A program made the translations under genes and the position numbers. A DNA stretch of 64,000 nt from Pseudomonas sp. Bc-h (GTDB lineage Bacteria > Pseudomonadota > Gammaproteobacteria > Pseudomonadales > Pseudomonadaceae), in the NCBI RefSeq assembly GCF_002080045.1, contig NZ_MUIN01000009.1:326751-390750 (forward strand), read 5' to 3'. The notes beneath the pieces were generated by a model that had not been told where the DNA came from, ran no database searches, and saw nothing but the letters and a program-made list of their open reading frames with translations. This document shows positions 16,540 through 23,722 of the stretch, piece by piece. How positions within the stretch are numbered: position 1 is the first letter of the stretch; every line of letters begins with the position of its first letter.

Positions 16540-17420
16540 TGACTTCTACCGTATCGACCTCGTCGGCTGCCTTCTCGCAATTCACGCAACTGGCAGCGAC
16601 CGCGCACCCTCATGAGGCCAACGCCATGCCCCTGTCCCACAGCGCTCAGCCACTGGTGAGCTTCAAGGACGTGACCAAGCGCTACGGCAACTTCACGGTG
16701 CTGGACAAGCTCAACCTCGACGTCGCCCCCGGTGAGAAAGTCGCGATCATCGGCCCCAGCGGCTCGGGCAAATCCACCCTGCTGCGCGTGTTGATGACCC
16801 TGGAAGGCATCGACGAAGGGCAGATTCAGGTCGACGGCGAGTCGCTGACCCACATGCCGGGACGCGGCGGCCTGCTGGTGCCGGCCAACGACAAACATAT
16901 TCGTCGAGTGCGCGGCAAGATCGGCATGGTGTTCCAGAGCTTCAACCTGTTCCCGCACATGACCGCATTGCAGAACGTCATCGAAGCGCCCGTGCATGTG
17001 CTGGGCATGAAGGCCAAGGAAGCCCGGGAGCGCGCCGCCGACCTGCTGGAACTGGTAGGCCTGGGCACTAAACTCGAGCACTACCCTTCGCAGCTTTCCG
17101 GCGGTCAGCAGCAACGCGTCGCCATCGCTCGCGCCCTGGCCATGCGTCCCAAGGTGATGCTGTTCGACGAAGTGACCTCGGCGCTGGACCCTGAACTGTG
17201 CGGCGAAGTGCTCAACGTCATCCGCAAGCTCGGCGCCGAGCACAAGTTGACGATGCTGATGGTCACCCACCAGATGGGCTTTGCCCGGGAATTCGCGGAT
17301 CGTGTGTGCTTTTTTTACAAGGGCCAGATCCATGAACAGGGTACGCCGTCGCAGATCTTCGAGAACCCGCAGCAGGAAAGGACCTGCGCGTTCCTGAGTG
17401 CAGTGAAAGAGGCGAACTGA
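16539..17420 (+). CDS. ehuA: Ectoine/hydroxyectoine ABC transporter ATP-binding protein EhuA
   Basis: A 293-residue ABC ATPase. The domain starts near residue 43 (VSFKDVTKRYG). Walker A is GPSGSGKST, the signature is LSGGQQQR, Walker B is VMLFDEVTSALD, and the switch histidine lies in MVTHQMGFA. The start at 16539 overlaps the ehuD stop and has GGAG 8 bases upstream; this gives about 40 residues of Thr/Ser/Ala-rich extension ahead of the ATPase core. A later in-frame ATG (16626) would remove most of it and cannot be excluded. A 10-bp hairpin follows the operon. Confidence 0.9.
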   Translation: MTSTVSTSSAAFSQFTQLAATAHPHEANAMPLSHSAQPLVSFKDVTKRYGNFTVLDKLNLDVAPGEKVAIIGPSGSGKSTLLRVLMTLEGIDEGQIQVDGESLTHMPGRGGLLVPANDKHIRRVRGKIGMVFQSFNLFPHMTALQNVIEAPVHVLGMKAKEARERAADLLELVGLGTKLEHYPSQLSGGQQQRVAIARALAMRPKVMLFDEVTSALDPELCGEVLNVIRKLGAEHKLTMLMVTHQMGFAREFADRVCFFYKGQIHEQGTPSQIFENPQQERTCAFLSAVKEAN

Positions 17421-17430
17421 CACCAATGCA

Positions 17431-17454
17431 TCAGGATGAGTCCGCTCATCCTGA
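17431..17454 (+). terminator. Hairpin after ehuBCDA
   Basis: TCAGGATGAG (17431-17440) and CTCATCCTGA (17445-17454) form a perfect 10-bp stem with a TCCG tetraloop, 10 bases after the ehuA stop. There is no T-run, so it may act as a 3' stabilising or attenuating hairpin rather than a classical terminator. Confidence 0.7.
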
Positions 17455-17556
17455 ACGTTGATGAAAGTCCCACGTTTCGTCCGGGCATAACCCCAACGAC
17501 CCGCTAAGCTTGCTCTGTTGGCGCTTGCATCAGACATCGCTCGGGGGAGTTGAAGC

Positions 17557-18015
17557 ATGCTCATCAAATGGGTACTGGCTGCGTTGCACTTGTTGGCTTT
17601 CGGCTTTGCATTGGCGGCGGTTCTGGCGCGGGGACGGGCGCTGCGGCGATTGCGCACCGATGATCCACGCTCCTTTCGCGATGTGTTCGTGGTCGACAAT
17701 ATCTGGGGTGTTTCGGCGGGCATTCTGTTGGTGACCGGCGCCTTTCGAGCGTTTGGCGGGTTGGAGAAAGGCTCGTTCTATTACCTGCACCAACCGCTGT
17801 TTCATCTGAAGATGACTGCGTTCGTCGCCATTCTCGCGCTGGAGGTGGTGCCGATGTTCGCCCTGATCAAATGGCGCATCGCATTCAAGAAAAATCTGCC
17901 CATCGATACCAGCCGTTCACGACGCTTTGCCCGGATCAGTCATATGGAAGCGGCATTGATGGTGGTCATCGTCATCGCCGCCACGGGCATGGCGCGGGGG
18001 ATCTTGTTGAGTTGA
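17557..18015 (+). CDS. DUF2214 family membrane protein
   Basis: A 152-residue protein with four hydrophobic segments. The opening MLIKWVLAALHLLAFGFALAAV, the basic loop RGRALRRL, DNIWGVSAGILLVTGAFRAFG and FHLKMTAFVAILALEVVPM are typical of DUF2214. GGGGGAG lies about 9 bases upstream of the ATG. The family function is unknown. Its conserved histidines in membrane segments (LHLLAF, FHLKM, SHMEAA) could bind a cofactor such as haem; that is inference. Confidence 0.82.
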   Translation: MLIKWVLAALHLLAFGFALAAVLARGRALRRLRTDDPRSFRDVFVVDNIWGVSAGILLVTGAFRAFGGLEKGSFYYLHQPLFHLKMTAFVAILALEVVPMFALIKWRIAFKKNLPIDTSRSRRFARISHMEAALMVVIVIAATGMARGILLS

Positions 18016-18017
18016 GC

Positions 18018-18124
18018 GCGTGGGAATGCCTAGCAAATCTATCTATTTTGATCATTCCCACGCTCCGCGTGGGAATGCAGCCTCTGACGCTCTGCGTCTA
18101 CCCCGGCGGACGCGGAGCGTGGGC
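18018..18124. repeat. REP cluster of the CATTCCCACGC family
   Basis: CATTCCCACGC (18053-18063) and GCGTGGGAATG (18067-18077) form a perfect 11-bp hairpin. Further copies or parts flank it: GCGTGGGAATGC at 18018-18029, GACGC/GCGTC at 18086-18098 and GACGCGGAGCGTGGG at 18109-18123. This is a different REP family from the GTGGGAGGGAGC repeats. It lies between the convergent DUF2214 gene and mntH. Confidence 0.8.
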
Positions 18125-18163
18125 ACCATCAAAGAGCATCAACAGCGCCGAAGCGGAATCGCT

Positions 18164-19483
18164 TCAGCTCACCCAGAAATACATCAGCGCCAAATTCGCC
18201 GCCGAGATCAGGCCGAACAACCCCCAGGCCAGGGTCTTGGTCAGGGTGCTGTTGGCGAATGGGCCCATCAGTTGTTTGTCGCTGGTAAAGCGGATCAACG
18301 GCCACAACGCGAATGGCAGTTGCAGGCTGAGCACGACCTGGCTCAGCACCAGCATCTTGCCCACTGCGCCGTCACCGAACCAGATCACGCCGATCAGCGC
18401 CGGAATCAGTGCCAGCGCCCGTGTGATCAAACGACGTTGCCAGCACGGAATCTTGGCCTTGAGAAAACCTTCCAGCACCACTTGCCCGGCAATGGTGCCG
18501 GTGAAGGTCGAGCTCTGCCCCGCCGCCAGCAATGCCACACCAAACAACACGCTCGCCAGCGCCCCGCCGACCAATGGATCGAGCAGGTGATAGGCGTCCT
18601 GAATTTCCACCACATCGGCGTGACCGCTGCCGTGGAAGGCTGCTGCGGCGAGGATCAGGATCGCGGCGTTGATCACCAGCGCCATGCTCAGCGAGGCAAT
18701 GGTATCGACCCGGGCATAGCGAATCGCGCTGGCCTTGCTTTCCACCGACGTGCCATTGACCCGTGTCTGCACCACCGATGAATGCAGGTACAGGTTATGC
18801 GGCATCACCGTCGCGCCAAGAATGCCGATGGCGATGTACAGCGGCTCCTGAGCACTCAGCACATCCCAGGACGGTTTCAGGCCCGCGAACACATCCGGCC
18901 AGAACGGTTTGATCAGCACCAGCTCGATGAAGAAACAGGTGGCGATGGTTGCGATCAGGCCCAGTACGATGGCCTCCAGGCGGCGGAAGTTGGCGCCCTG
19001 CAATGCCAGCACGATCACCGTATCGAACGCGGTCAAGGCCACGCCGGTGGTGATCGAGACGCCCAGCAACAGGTGAAAGGCCAGCGCGGCGCCGAGCACT
19101 TCGGCAAGGTCGGTCGCCAGAATCGACAGCTCCGCCAGAATCCATTGCCCCATGCCGACCCGATGGCTGTAGCGCTCGGCGGACAGCTGCGCCAGGTCGC
19201 GCCCGGTGGCGATCCCCAGGCGTGAGCAGAGGTTCTGCAAGACCATCCCCGACAGGCTCGCCAGCACCACGACGAATAGCAGCGCGTAGCCGAAGCGCGA
19301 GCCGGCTTCGATGGCCGTGGCCCAATTGCCGGGGTCCATGTAGCCGATGGAGATCAGCAGACCGGGGCCGACGAACAGCATCATTTTGCGCAAGAACGAC
19401 GCATTGGCCGGGATGGCGACGCTGTCGGTCACGGCGGAGGGGCAGAAAGGAGCGGTGGCGGTGGTCGGGAGTCTGTATTTCAC
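18164..19483 (-). CDS. mntH: Nramp-family Mn2+/Fe2+ proton symporter MntH
   Basis: A 439-residue transporter with 11 hydrophobic segments. The two metal-binding signatures are clear: DPGNWAT in helix 1 and ATVMPHNLYLHSS in helix 6. GQSSTFTGTIAGQ in helix 8 is another family mark. The start is a GTG at 19481-19483, giving MKYRLPTTATAPF and about 35 residues before the first helix. An internal start nearer the helix (MMLFVGPG) is possible. MntH supplies manganese, usually under Mn/Fe repression and peroxide stress. No metal-regulator box was recognised with confidence in the short divergent region 19484-19598. Confidence 0.93.
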   Translation of the reverse strand: MKYRLPTTATAPFCPSAVTDSVAIPANASFLRKMMLFVGPGLLISIGYMDPGNWATAIEAGSRFGYALLFVVVLASLSGMVLQNLCSRLGIATGRDLAQLSAERYSHRVGMGQWILAELSILATDLAEVLGAALAFHLLLGVSITTGVALTAFDTVIVLALQGANFRRLEAIVLGLIATIATCFFIELVLIKPFWPDVFAGLKPSWDVLSAQEPLYIAIGILGATVMPHNLYLHSSVVQTRVNGTSVESKASAIRYARVDTIASLSMALVINAAILILAAAAFHGSGHADVVEIQDAYHLLDPLVGGALASVLFGVALLAAGQSSTFTGTIAGQVVLEGFLKAKIPCWQRRLITRALALIPALIGVIWFGDGAVGKMLVLSQVVLSLQLPFALWPLIRFTSDKQLMGPFANSTLTKTLAWGLFGLISAANLALMYFWVS

Positions 19484-19598
19484 GGGAGTCCGGCGGGTGA
19501 TTGCGATCAGCCATGGAGCTTAAACGCCCGGAAATATTTTGTCTTGAATCAATGCAAAAGCTCTAACATGCGTCGTCCCACGGAACTGGAAAACAATA

Positions 19599-21032
19599 AT
19601 GTCCTCGCTTTCACACTCCTCCGATCACTGCGACGCCCAACCGGACGGCATCGACCCGGTTCGCGCCTCGCAAGTCTCTGCCCGAATCGACCGCCTGCCC
19701 GCCGTTGCCACCATCTGGAAACTGGTGGCGCTGTTGTCCATCGGCGGCTTTTTCGAGCTGTATGACCTGTTTCAGACCGCCTACATCAGCCCTGGCCTGA
19801 TTCGCGCCGGACTGTTTGCCACCGGCAGCGCCGGCGTGTTCGGCTTCTCCGATCAGGCGGCGTTCGCTTCGGCAACCTTCCTCGGCCTGTTTCTCGGCGC
19901 CAGCCTGCTGAGTCCGATTGCCGACCGTTTCGGGCGTCGGGCGATTTTCACCTTCGCACTGATCTGGTACACCGTCGCCACCGTGCTGATGGGCGTGCAG
20001 ACCTCGGCGCTGGGCATCATCTGCATGCGTTTCTTGGTGGGCATCGGTCTGGGCATCGAGCTGGTGACCATCGACGCCTATCTGTCGGAACTGGTGCCCA
20101 AACGCATGCGCAGTTCGGCGTTCGCCTTCGCCTTCTTCGTGCAGTTTCTGTCGGTGCCTGCTGTGGCGCTGATGTCCTGGTGGCTGGTGCCGCAGGATCC
20201 GTTCGGCTTCTCGGGCTGGCGCTTTGTGGTGCTGGCCAGCGCGGTGTTCGCCCTGTTCATCTGGTGGCTGCGCTCACGCCTGCCGGAATCGCCGCGCTGG
20301 CTGGCGCAGCACGGGCGCTTCGCCGAGGCCGAAAAGATCATGGATGACCTGGAAGCGCGCTGCGTGAAGGATCACGGCACGGCGCTGGACGAACCGGAAA
20401 CTCACAACGTGGCCGTGGAAGGCAAAGGCCGTTTCGCCGATATCTGGCAGCCGCCCTATCGCCGCCGCGCCCTGATGCTGATCGTCTTTCATGTCTTTCA
20501 GGCCATCGGCTTTTTCGGTTTCGGCAACTGGTTGCCGGCGCTGCTCTCGGGGCAAGGCGTCAGCGTCACCCACAGCCTGGCGTATGCGTTCATCATCACC
20601 CTCGCTTATCCGCTGGGGCCGCTGCTGTTCGTCAAGTTCGCCAACCGCTTCGAGAACAAGTGGCAGATCGTAGGCTCCGCGTTGGGCGCAATGGTGTTCG
20701 GCACCCTGTTCGCCCAACAGAGCACGGCGGCAGGGCTGATCGTCTGCGGCGTGATGATCACCTTCTGCAACGCGTGGCTGAGCTTCAGCTATCACTCGTA
20801 TCAGAGCGAGCTGTTCCCCACCAATATCCGCGCGCGGGCGGTGGGCTTCTGCTATTCGTTCAGCCGCTTGTCGACGGTGTTCAGCAGCCTGTTGATCGGC
20901 TTCTTCCTGGACCACTTCGGCACGCCTGGGGTGCTGACGTTCATCGTCGTCAGCATGCTGATCGTGATCATCACCATCGGCACGTTCGGCCCGAGGACGC
21001 GCAACCTGGCGCTGGAAGACATCGCCCACTGA
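19599..21032 (+). CDS. MFS transporter (metabolite:H+ symporter-like)
   Basis: This 477-residue protein has 12 hydrophobic segments and an extended cytoplasmic N-terminus. The loop 2-3 signature is SPIADRFGRRAIF, and the second copy in the C-half is KFANRFENKW. ELYDLFQTAYISPGLIRAG and VGIGLGIELVTIDAYLSELVPKRMR are typical of the sugar/metabolite:H+ symporter group. ESPRWLAQHGRFAEAEKIM after helix 6 is another mark of sugar-porter-type proteins. It is divergent from mntH, with 115 bases between the starts. The substrate is unknown. Confidence 0.82.
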   Translation: MSSLSHSSDHCDAQPDGIDPVRASQVSARIDRLPAVATIWKLVALLSIGGFFELYDLFQTAYISPGLIRAGLFATGSAGVFGFSDQAAFASATFLGLFLGASLLSPIADRFGRRAIFTFALIWYTVATVLMGVQTSALGIICMRFLVGIGLGIELVTIDAYLSELVPKRMRSSAFAFAFFVQFLSVPAVALMSWWLVPQDPFGFSGWRFVVLASAVFALFIWWLRSRLPESPRWLAQHGRFAEAEKIMDDLEARCVKDHGTALDEPETHNVAVEGKGRFADIWQPPYRRRALMLIVFHVFQAIGFFGFGNWLPALLSGQGVSVTHSLAYAFIITLAYPLGPLLFVKFANRFENKWQIVGSALGAMVFGTLFAQQSTAAGLIVCGVMITFCNAWLSFSYHSYQSELFPTNIRARAVGFCYSFSRLSTVFSSLLIGFFLDHFGTPGVLTFIVVSMLIVIITIGTFGPRTRNLALEDIAH

Positions 21033-21108
21033 CACCGCTCATCTCGCGCCGGGAACGACCCTGTGCTTGACTCCTCCAACCAACATCACCCTTTGGCTGG
21101 AGGAGATC

Positions 21109-21288
21109 ATGAGCGGTTCACGCCCGGAAAACCCCGACACCCCACCTGAAAACGTCAGCTTCCCGGAAACCGTGCCTGATCCGGTGGACAGCGATTGCGA
21201 CCCGGTCGACGAAGGCTGCAACCCCAGCACGGGATTCGAGCCGGGGACCGAGATGGTGCCGGAGAAAGGGGATTTCCATACTCGTTAG
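21109..21288 (+). CDS. Small acidic proline-rich protein (59 aa)
   Basis: GGAGGAG lies immediately upstream of the ATG (end of the motif 3 bases before it), a very strong ribosome-binding site that supports this short gene. The product is MSGSRPENPDTPPENVSF followed by alternating Pro, Asp and Glu with two cysteines (DSDCDPVDEGCNP). It has no hydrophobic segment and should be disordered. A longer reading from 21067 lacks a comparable signal. Function unknown. Confidence 0.6.
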   Translation: MSGSRPENPDTPPENVSFPETVPDPVDSDCDPVDEGCNPSTGFEPGTEMVPEKGDFHTR

Positions 21289-21340
21289 CAGGACTGGGGG
21301 CGCTCCGGACAGGCACACATTCCAGACCGACGCAGTCCCC

Positions 21341-21444
21341 TGCGGGAGGGAGCTTGTGTGGGAGGGAGCTTGCTCGCGAAGAAGAAAGTCAGGCACCCGA
21401 AATTTGAATGACACTGCGCGTTCGCGAGCAAGCGCCCTCCTACC
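21341..21444. repeat. REP pair (GTGGGAGGGAGC family) with a doubled left arm
   Basis: The left part has GCGGGAGGGAGCTTG followed at once by GTGTGGGAGGGAGCTTGCTC, that is, a partial tandem copy of the REP arm. The inverted partner GAGCAAGCGCCCTCCTACC ends at 21444. It lies downstream of the 59-aa gene and of norR (convergent). Confidence 0.8.
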
Positions 21445-21500
21445 GGTCATGTACTCGTCCAGACAGACCGCATTCATATCAATGCGGCGGTATCAATCGC

Positions 21501-23060
21501 CTATCGAATCCCCAACCGCTTCGCCAGCCGGCTGAGGTTGGCCCGGTCCAGGTTCAATTCGCGGGCAACTTGCGCCCATTTGCCCTGATGCCGGTTCAAG
21601 GCGTCGTTGATCAGCACGGTCTGAAACCCATCGACGGCTTCCTTCAGGCCCTCTCCCGGCTTGACCACCGGCGAGCTGCCCATCAGTGCTGGTGCGACCG
21701 ACGCCGCGACCTGCACATCGTCTTCCAACCCCAATGCCTGCGCCTCGATAGTCAGGATTCGCGGACGCTCGGGGTGTGCCGACAAGGCCTTGAGTACCGC
21801 GCGGCTGATCAGGTGCTCAAGCTCGCGCACGTTCCCCGGCCACGAGTACCCCAGCAGGATCTTCTGCGCCTCGGCGCTCATGCGCAGGCTGCGCAAGCCC
21901 ATTCGTGCGCGGTTTTCTTCAAGAAAGTACCCGGCCAACAGCAAGGCATCGCGACCGCGCTCTCTGAGCGGCGGCACCACCAGCGGGTAAACGCTCAGGC
22001 GGTGATAGAGGTCGGCGCGAAAGCGCCCGGCGCGTACTTCTTCGGCCAGGTCACGGTTGGTCGCGGCAATGATGCGCACGTCCACATGGTGCTCCTGATC
22101 GGAGCCGACCCGTTGCAACTGCCCGCTCTGCAACACCCGCAGCAATTTTGACTGGACAGGCAGCGGCAACTCGCCGACTTCGTCGAGGAAGATCGAGCCG
22201 CCGTCGGCCAGTTCGAACTTGCCGCTGCGCCCGCTCACGGCGCCAGAGAATGCCCCTTTGACGTGGCCGAACAGCTCGCTTTCCACCAGCATTTCCGGCA
22301 GCGCCGCGCAGTTGAGACTGATCAGCGGCTTCTGCGCCCGGGGTGAACTCAGGTGTATGGCTTCGGCCACCAGTTCCTTGCCGACCCCGGTTTCCCCGGT
22401 GATCAAGACGGTCAGGGGACTGTTGCCCACCAGCTGGATTTCCTGCTGCAAACGCTTGTGCACCGCGCTTTGTCCGATCAGTTCTCGAGGCCCTCGCCCA
22501 CCGGCAGCGCGTTTGTAGACCTCGGCCAATTGCCGTTGATCTTCGAAACTGCGCGCCAACTGATTGATCCGCTCACTGGCCATGACCGTGGCGGCCGCCA
22601 GGCTGGCGAACGCCTGCAGATTATCCAGGTCGACGCTGCCGAAGCTGGTCGGGTCCAGTGAATCCAGAGTGATCACCCCCCAGAGTTTGTCCTGCACATA
22701 TAAGGGACAGCCCAGACAGTCGTGAACCTCCAGATGCCCGTGCAGCCCGTCAACCAGACCGTCGTAGGGGTCAGGCAGATCGCAGTCGGTGGAGAAGCGG
22801 GTCGGCTCGCGATTCTGCGCGATGATGTCCAGCCGAGGATGCTCGCCCAACCGAAAGCGGCGCCCCAGTGTGTCGGGGCTCAAGCCCTCCACCGAGAGCG
22901 GCACCAGCACATCCTCTTCAAGCCTGAGCAGCGCCACCGCGTCGCACGGCAGCAACTGGCGCAACGACCGCAGCAGCCGGCGGTAACGCTCATCGTCGGG
23001 AAGCTCGCGGGACAAGTCGGCAACCAGAGGAACCAGCGCCAGTAACAAAGGGTTTTTCAT
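21501..23060 (-). CDS. norR: NorR/FhpR-type nitric-oxide-responsive sigma-54 activator
   Basis: A 519-residue bacterial enhancer-binding protein. The N-terminal GAF domain (about 1-170) would carry the nitric-oxide-sensing iron. The AAA+ domain has Walker A GETGVGKE (about residue 225) and a C-terminal Fis-type helix-turn-helix (NRHQGKWAQVARELNLDRANLSRLAKRLGIR). The sigma-54 contact loop at residues 269-274 reads GAFSGA instead of GAFTGA. The ATG at 23060 has GGAG 5 bases upstream; in-frame upstream codons read as non-family sequence. In P. aeruginosa the equivalent fhpR is divergent from fhp and ppyR; here the divergent gene is directly ppyR-like. Confidence 0.9.
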   Translation of the reverse strand: MKNPLLLALVPLVADLSRELPDDERYRRLLRSLRQLLPCDAVALLRLEEDVLVPLSVEGLSPDTLGRRFRLGEHPRLDIIAQNREPTRFSTDCDLPDPYDGLVDGLHGHLEVHDCLGCPLYVQDKLWGVITLDSLDPTSFGSVDLDNLQAFASLAAATVMASERINQLARSFEDQRQLAEVYKRAAGGRGPRELIGQSAVHKRLQQEIQLVGNSPLTVLITGETGVGKELVAEAIHLSSPRAQKPLISLNCAALPEMLVESELFGHVKGAFSGAVSGRSGKFELADGGSIFLDEVGELPLPVQSKLLRVLQSGQLQRVGSDQEHHVDVRIIAATNRDLAEEVRAGRFRADLYHRLSVYPLVVPPLRERGRDALLLAGYFLEENRARMGLRSLRMSAEAQKILLGYSWPGNVRELEHLISRAVLKALSAHPERPRILTIEAQALGLEDDVQVAASVAPALMGSSPVVKPGEGLKEAVDGFQTVLINDALNRHQGKWAQVARELNLDRANLSRLAKRLGIR

Positions 23061-23105
23061 AAGGGCTCCAGACGCAGCGATCCAGATCGAGGAAGACAAA
23101 ACGCG

Positions 23106-23162
23106 GTCATTATGACACCCGCTTCGGTTAAAACGACAGCAACGGGAGGGGGTCATTCTGAC
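23106..23162. promoter_or_regulatory. Three NorR-type enhancer sites
   Basis: The NorR consensus is GTCA-N3-TGAC (core GT-N7-AC). Two perfect copies occur: GTCATTATGAC (23106-23116) and GTCATTCTGAC (23152-23162). A third, weaker copy GTTAAAACGAC (23127-23137) keeps the GT-N7-AC core. Three sites in a row match the arrangement known for NorR-controlled promoters. They lie between norR and the ppyR-like gene and face the sigma-54-like promoter at 23203. Confidence 0.85.
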
Positions 23163-23202
23163 TCGCGAAGCCCAACCCCATGATTCCAAAGGCATTCTTA
23201 AC

Positions 23203-23218
23203 TGGCACGCATCCTGAT
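23203..23218 (+). promoter_or_regulatory. Sigma-54-like promoter of the ppyR-like gene
   Basis: TGGCACGCATCCTGAT matches the consensus TGGCACG-N4-TTGC at the -24 element fully. The -12 element has TGA where TGC is expected. It lies 41 bases after the last NorR site and 61 bases before the start codon at 23279, a usual sigma-54 layout. The one-base deviation at -12 may weaken it. Confidence 0.7.
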
Positions 23219-23278
23219 ACAGCTTGAGTACCGGCAAACGCCAACAGGCCTTGCCCTCACTGAACAGGAGTCACGGTC

Positions 23279-23533
23279 ATGTTTGATTTCTTCCTCAATC
23301 CTGCGAACGTCCTGAGTCTTTCCACTCGCGTCCTGTGGACTGGCCTGGTCATGTTGCTCACCGGCATCGTCGGCGCCTACCTACTGGATCTGCATCTGAA
23401 TCTCTTCGGCTTGGTCTTCCTCCACGCCATGACCATCATCGGCCCTACCCTGATCAAGATCGGATATGTCATGCGGCTGCTGTCACAACACAACTTGCGC
23501 AAAACGGCGCACGTGCCGGTCATGAGCCATTAG
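23279..23533 (+). CDS. ppyR: PpyR-like small membrane protein
   Basis: An 84-residue protein with two hydrophobic segments (about 20-40, GLVMLLTGIVGAYLLDLHL, and 42-62, FGLVFLHAMTIIGPTLIKIG) and a short basic tail. Length, layout and position beside a norR/fhpR gene match PpyR (PA2663 in P. aeruginosa), a small membrane protein reported to affect the psl and pyoverdine operons. AGGAG is 8-12 bases upstream of the ATG. In P. aeruginosa the flavohaemoglobin gene fhp lies between fhpR and ppyR; here it is missing, and this gene lies directly downstream of the NorR sites. The molecular role remains unknown. Confidence 0.7.
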   Translation: MFDFFLNPANVLSLSTRVLWTGLVMLLTGIVGAYLLDLHLNLFGLVFLHAMTIIGPTLIKIGYVMRLLSQHNLRKTAHVPVMSH

Positions 23534-23667
23534 TTGATCGCCAATTAAACGGCGCCTGCTGTTTCAAGTCTGAAACGGATAACGCTCGATCGGCATCGTC
23601 AAACCGCTGTTTTATTCTGACGCCAACGGCACGACGGCGATCGCGAAGCCCTTTAATTTAAATGAAG

Positions 23668-23694
23668 TTGTGAAAAAAATATTTTGTTTATAGT
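23668..23694 (+). promoter_or_regulatory. Possible sigma-70 promoter of the arabinosyl-lipid operon
   Basis: In an A+T-rich stretch TTGTGA (23668-23673) and TATAGT (23689-23694) resemble -35 and -10 boxes, though the 15-base spacer is short. The first start codon of the operon follows at 23723. Confidence 0.35.
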
Positions 23695-23722
23695 CGAGTG
23701 GACCCGCTACGGAGCATTCGAC

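Noticed and set aside
16536..17723. A 395-codon minus-strand frame opposite ehuA
   Set aside because: All ABC ATPase motifs are on the plus strand; the antisense frame is a by-product of codon bias.
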